A stretch of DNA of 64,000 nt from Glutamicibacter nicotianae. Its GTDB lineage: Bacteria > Actinomycetota > Actinomycetes > Actinomycetales > Micrococcaceae. Location of the stretch: positions 1 through 64,000 of the forward strand of contig NZ_BJNE01000008.1 in assembly GCF_006539525.1 (NCBI RefSeq), in the 5' to 3' direction. The position numbers were made by a program, and so were the translations under genes. Below are positions 60,743-64,000 of this stretch, piece by piece; within the stretch, counting starts at the first letter, position 1, and the number at the start of each line of letters is the position of its first letter. The notes below the pieces were generated by a model that saw only the letters and a list, made by a program, of their open reading frames with translations, ran no database searches and was not told where the DNA came from.

Positions 60743-61906
60743 GTGTATATCTCGCAGCTTTCACTCACGAGCTTCCGCTCGTATGCGCAGGCCGACGTGC
60801 ACCTAGCCCCGGGGATCAACGTCTTGATCGGCCCCAACGGGGTCGGCAAGACCAATATCGTTGAGTCCATCGGCTATCTGGCCAACCTTTCGTCGCATCG
60901 AGTCAGCAATGACGCGCCCCTGCTGAATTTCGGTTCCGAGCGCGCGCTGATCCGGGGCACTGTGCATCATGGCCCGCAGACCACGGTGCTCGAGGTCGAG
61001 ATCACCAGCGGCAAGATCAACCGGGCGCGCATCAACCGGGCTAACCCGGTTCGCGCACGGGAGATCCTTGGCATGGTGCGCACTGTACTCTTCGCCCCCG
61101 AGGACTTGGCTCTTATCAAGGGCGATCCGTCCAACCGCCGCAAGTTCCTGGACGAGCTTCTGGTAACCCTGCGCCCGGTGGAGGCCGGCACCAAGAACGA
61201 CTACGAGCGCATCGTGAAGCAGCGCAATGCCCTGCTCAAGTCCATTCGCGGCAAGTCCACCCTGAGCCCCTCGCAGGAGAACACGCTCAAGGCCTGGGAT
61301 CTGCAACTGGCATTGGCCGGCGCTCGGCTGATGCGCGGACGCCTGGACGTCTTGGCCTTGATCCGCCCGTACATGCAGGCCGCCTACGCAGATCTGGCAG
61401 ATGGCGCCAAGGAAGCGCGCGCCATCTACCGTTCCTCGCTCGAGGGTGAACTCGACGAGAACAGCCTGCCAGCGGATGATCTTGAGTCCCTGGAGCAAGA
61501 AGAGATCCAGGAACTGCTGCTGAACGCCATCGAAGCGAATCGCAGCCGTGAAGTCGACCGCGGAATTTCGCTGTTCGGACCGCACCGCGACGATCTGACC
61601 CTGATCCTGGGCCCAACTCCTGCCAAGGGCTATGCCTCGCACGGGGAAACCTGGTCCTTTGCCTTGGCCTTGCGCCTGGCCGCCTACCGTGTTTTCGGCG
61701 ATGACGATCCGCGTCCTGGATCAGGCCCCATCCTGATCCTGGATGATGTCTTTGCCGAGCTCGACACCACCCGCCGTGATCGCTTGGCGCACATCGTTGC
61801 CGGAGCCGAGCAGGTGCTGGTGACCGCCGCCGTTGTGGAAGATGTCCCCGAAGCGCTGAAGGGACATTTCTTCCAGGTTTCACCTGGCCAGGTTGTCGAT
61901 GCATGA
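60743..61906 (+). CDS. recF: DNA replication and repair protein RecF
   Basis: About 387 residues of an SMC-like ATPase. Walker A is GPNGVGKTNIVE, the signature is near TPAKGYASHGETWSFALALRLA, and Walker B is ILILDDVFAELD. It helps load RecA at gaps. GTG 60743 gives the typical VYISQLSLTSFRSY with AGGA 7 nt upstream; an ATG at 60701 adds 14 atypical residues. Its 3' end overlaps the next start. Confidence 0.95.
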   Translation: MYISQLSLTSFRSYAQADVHLAPGINVLIGPNGVGKTNIVESIGYLANLSSHRVSNDAPLLNFGSERALIRGTVHHGPQTTVLEVEITSGKINRARINRANPVRAREILGMVRTVLFAPEDLALIKGDPSNRRKFLDELLVTLRPVEAGTKNDYERIVKQRNALLKSIRGKSTLSPSQENTLKAWDLQLALAGARLMRGRLDVLALIRPYMQAAYADLADGAKEARAIYRSSLEGELDENSLPADDLESLEQEEIQELLLNAIEANRSREVDRGISLFGPHRDDLTLILGPTPAKGYASHGETWSFALALRLAAYRVFGDDDPRPGSGPILILDDVFAELDTTRRDRLAHIVAGAEQVLVTAAVVEDVPEALKGHFFQVSPGQVVDA

Positions 61907-62456
61907 GCCATCGGAACGAGATGAACACCGCTTCGATCCAGAGATCGATGCGGCCAAGGCGCTGCTCAACCGCATGCGCAAGCTCGCCGAGGAACGCGGC
62001 GAGCGGCGCATCGATGCCGCCCGCATGGAAAGGGTGCGCAAGCGCAAGGCCGCCCGCCGCGGATTCGCCGAGGAAAGGCCGGAATCTGCCGAGGGAGCGG
62101 TTCGCGACCCGCGCGCCATTGGCGAAGTGGTCTCCCGGCTGTCCAAGTCGCGCGGCTGGAACACCCAGGTCGCTGTGGGCTCGGTGCTCGGACGCTGGGA
62201 GGACATCATCGGCGTGGAGAACGCGAAGCACTGCAAACCTGAATCCTTCGAGGACACCGTGGTGGTGATGCGCTGCGATACGACAGCGCGAGCAGCACAG
62301 ATGCGCCTGCTCACCCACGACATCTTGAAGAAATTCGATGCCGAGCTGGGGCCCGGGATCGTCACCGTGCTCAAGGTGCTGGGTCCCAACGCTCCCTCCT
62401 GGCGCCACGGCATGCGTTCGGTGGCCGGCCGGGGGCCGCGCGACACCTACGGATAG
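61899..62456 (+). CDS. DUF721/DciA-like protein
   Basis: A 185-residue protein. A basic, helical N-terminal 65 residues (RMRKLAEERGERRIDAARM) precede a DUF721 domain: VSRLSKSRGWNTQVAVGSVLGRWEDIIG, NAKHCKPESFEDTVVVMRCDTTARAAQMRL and ILKKFDAELGPGIV. DciA members load DnaB helicase in bacteria without DnaC, and the recF-gyrB location is typical of actinobacteria. ATG 61899 overlaps the recF stop. Confidence 0.88.
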   Translation: MHEPSERDEHRFDPEIDAAKALLNRMRKLAEERGERRIDAARMERVRKRKAARRGFAEERPESAEGAVRDPRAIGEVVSRLSKSRGWNTQVAVGSVLGRWEDIIGVENAKHCKPESFEDTVVVMRCDTTARAAQMRLLTHDILKKFDAELGPGIVTVLKVLGPNAPSWRHGMRSVAGRGPRDTYG

Positions 62457-62604
62457 AAATTGCTGGCATGGCATATGGCGCACTCACGGACCCGGAGGCT
62501 GGATCCCCCCTCACTTGATCGCCGCAACTGCCTCAGAACGTCAATTACCAGCTTTTGGTGGGCGATTTAGGCCTCAAAGTCACCGTTTATTTTGGTCTAC
62601 GCGG

Positions 62605-62658
62605 TAGAATTAGAGGTAGTGAATTGACTCCGTTGCGGGCAAGGCCCGCGCCGGAGTC
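62605..62658 (+). promoter_or_regulatory. Candidate gyrB promoter and 5' leader hairpin
   Basis: A -10 like TAGAAT at 62605-62610 precedes a hairpin: GACTCCG (62626-62632) pairs with CGGAGTC (62652-62658), and inside GCGGGC pairs with GCCCGC. The stem would lie at the start of the gyrB message. The rest of the 62457-62739 gap shows nothing else. The -35 is weak. Confidence 0.45.
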
Positions 62659-62739
62659 CCTCCAGACCATGATTGCCCGACGCGCAGAATCCGTCGCAGA
62701 GGGCCATCGCGCGCTAAATTCGAGGAGTTCGTAGCACCC

Positions 62740-64000
62740 GTGTCTACCGAAAATGCTTCACCGCAGGAACCGGCTGAAAGCCAGGCTCCCGCGGAATCGA
62801 TGACTTCCAAAGTCGAACACACATATGGCGCCCAGGATATTACCGTCCTCGAAGGACTCGAAGCGGTACGCAAACGCCCGGGCATGTACATCGGTTCCAC
62901 CGGCCCGCGAGGCCTGCACCACTTGGTCTACGAAGTCGTCGACAACTCCGTCGATGAGGCGCTGGCAGGCTACTGCGACACCATCAACGTCACGCTGCAG
63001 GCCGATGGCGGCGTACGCTGCGAGGACAACGGCCGCGGCATTCCGGTAGACATCCACCCCACCGAGGGCAAGCCAACCGTCGAGGTCGTCATGACCATCC
63101 TGCATGCCGGCGGCAAATTCGGCGGCGGCGGCTACGCGGTCTCCGGCGGCCTGCACGGCGTGGGCATCTCCGTGGTGAACGCGCTGTCCGAGAAGGTCAA
63201 CACCATCGTGCGCCGCCAGGGCCACGCATGGCGCATCGGTTTCGCCAACGGCGGCCACACCGTCCAGGAGCTGACCAAGGGCGAGGAAACCGAGCTGACC
63301 GGCACCAGCCAGACCTTCTACCCGGATCCGGAAATCTTCGAGACCACCGAATTCGATTTCGAGACGTTGCGCGCCCGCTTCCAGCAGATGGCCTTCCTGA
63401 ACAAGGGCCTGCGCATCACCCTCACTGACGAGCGCGTCCAGGAGATCGAAGAGCCTGAGGCCGAAGTCGAAGAGGAAATCGAGAACCAAGTAGTCAAGCC
63501 GCGCACCGTGGACTACCTGTACAAGGACGGTCTGCTGGACTACGTCAAGCACCTGAACGCGGCGAAGAAGATCGAGCTGGTCCACGACGAGGTTATCGCC
63601 TTCGAATCCGAAGATGCAGCACGAGGCATCAGCCTGGAAATCGCGATGCAGTGGACCAGCGCCTACGCCGAATCCGTGCACACCTACGCGAACACCATCA
63701 ACACCCATGAAGGCGGCACCCACGAAGAGGGCTTCCGCGCCGCACTGACCGGCCTGCTCAACCGCTACGCGCGCGATAACAAGATCCTGCGCGAGAAGGA
63801 TGACAACCTCACCGGCGAAGATGCCCGCGAAGGGTTGACCGCAGTCATCTCGGTCAAGCTCTCCGAGCCCCAGTTCGAAGGCCAGACCAAGACCAAGCTG
63901 GGCAACTCGATCGCCCGCGGCTTCGTCCAGGGCGTGGTCAACGAGGAGCTGGGCGACTGGTTCGAGCGCAACCCGAACGTGGCCCGCGACATCATCCGCA
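62740..64000 (+). CDS. gyrB: DNA gyrase subunit B (3' end outside window)
   Basis: 420 codons of GyrB are present. The GHKL ATPase has [41 protein letters not shown] and [16 protein letters not shown]; the transducer domain has [13 protein letters not shown]. An acidic insert [13 protein letters not shown] lies in the transducer. GTG 62740 is the start, with GAGGAG about 12 nt upstream. The toprim domain is beyond the window. It supercoils DNA with GyrA. Confidence 0.96.
   Translation, partial: MSTENASPQEPAESQAPAESMTSKVEHTYGAQDITVLEGLEAVRKRPGMYIGSTGPRGLHHLVYEVVDNSVDEALAGYCDTINVTLQADGGVRCEDNGRGIPVDIHPTEGKPTVEVVMTILHAGGKFGGGGYAVSGGLHGVGISVVNALSEKVNTIVRRQGHAWRIGFANGGHTVQELTKGEETELTGTSQTFYPDPEIFETTEFDFETLRARFQQMAFLNKGLRITLTDERVQEIEEPEAEVEEEIENQVVKPRTVDYLYKDGLLDYVKHLNAAKKIELVHDEVIAFESEDAARGISLEIAMQWTSAYAESVHTYANTINTHEGGTHEEGFRAALTGLLNRYARDNKILREKDDNLTGEDAREGLTAVISVKLSEPQFEGQTKTKLGNSIARGFVQGVVNEELGDWFERNPNVARDIIR

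Noticed and set aside
1-64000. tRNA or rRNA genes
   Set aside because: I saw no cloverleaf with a matching GTTCGA-type arm and no rRNA-like block in the intergenic regions; a tRNAscan run would be needed to be certain.

Overview
This window is the chromosomal replication-origin region of a moderately high-GC actinobacterium. Protein sequences and gene order (cca, nudix, murJ, kinase-like protein, trxB, trxA ... parB, parA, rsmG, jag, yidC, yidD, rnpA, rpmH, dnaA, dnaN, recF, dciA-like, gyrB) fit the Micrococcaceae (Arthrobacter/Glutamicibacter type). That genus-level guess is an inference from gene content. Genes left of dnaA in the core block are on the minus strand and genes right of it are on the plus strand, as expected for an origin near 57-59.5 kb.

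Layout. 1-2.1 kb: a ZIP metal transporter (cut by the window edge) and dnaB. 2.1-2.9 kb: an AT-rich gap holding a second cluster of DnaA boxes, 55 kb from oriC. 2.9-14.2 kb: accessory metabolism, comprising a flavin reductase, a flavin monooxygenase with its GAF-type regulator, an acyl-CoA ligase, a thioesterase, a DHFR-like protein, a sugar dehydrogenase lipoprotein, a succinate-CoA transferase, an orphan XRE protein and an SPW membrane protein. This block separates dnaB from rpsF-ssb-rpsR-rplI (14.4-16.1 kb), which usually sit next to it. 16.3-21.7 kb: an OatA-like acyltransferase, an XRE-2TM protein, a LURP-one protein, an M18 aminopeptidase and a LapA-like protein. 21.7-25.6 kb: a two-component system with its ABC exporter. 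25.7-29.6 kb: a YdcF protein, a phytoene-desaturase-like oxidoreductase and a GT87-like mannosyltransferase.

29.9-36.7 kb holds a nonulosonic-acid (sialic-acid-like) glycopolymer cluster: a CMP-sugar synthetase fused to a HAD phosphatase, a short NeuB-type synthase, then four overlapping glycosyltransferase genes including a polysialyltransferase-like one. No NeuC-type epimerase is present, so the gene set best suits Kdn made from mannose-6-phosphate, as in teichulosonic acids; this is an inference. Next come myo-inositol-phosphate synthase and two very small genes (40 and 38 codons) with strong ribosome sites.

38.9-45.9 kb holds cca, nudix, murJ, a separate kinase-like membrane protein, trxB and trxA. 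46-51.45 kb is a 5.5-kb stretch with no intact gene. It contains four decayed IS21-family elements in the same orientation, recognised by terminal repeats with conserved 22/35/23-bp spacing and by istA and istB fragments. Between and beside them lie parS sites. Seven parS sites occur between 48.1 and 53.9 kb; one is the centre of a perfect 48-bp palindrome just behind parB, one lies inside parB and one just upstream of parA. Related genomes usually carry a cell-wall amidase gene (cwlM in Mycobacterium) between trxA and parB; here it is absent.

51.5-57.1 kb is the minus-strand parB to rpmH block. oriC is bipartite, with DnaA boxes on both sides of dnaA and the best ones between dnaA and dnaN. 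gyrB runs off the right edge. I saw no rRNA, tRNA or CRISPR array.
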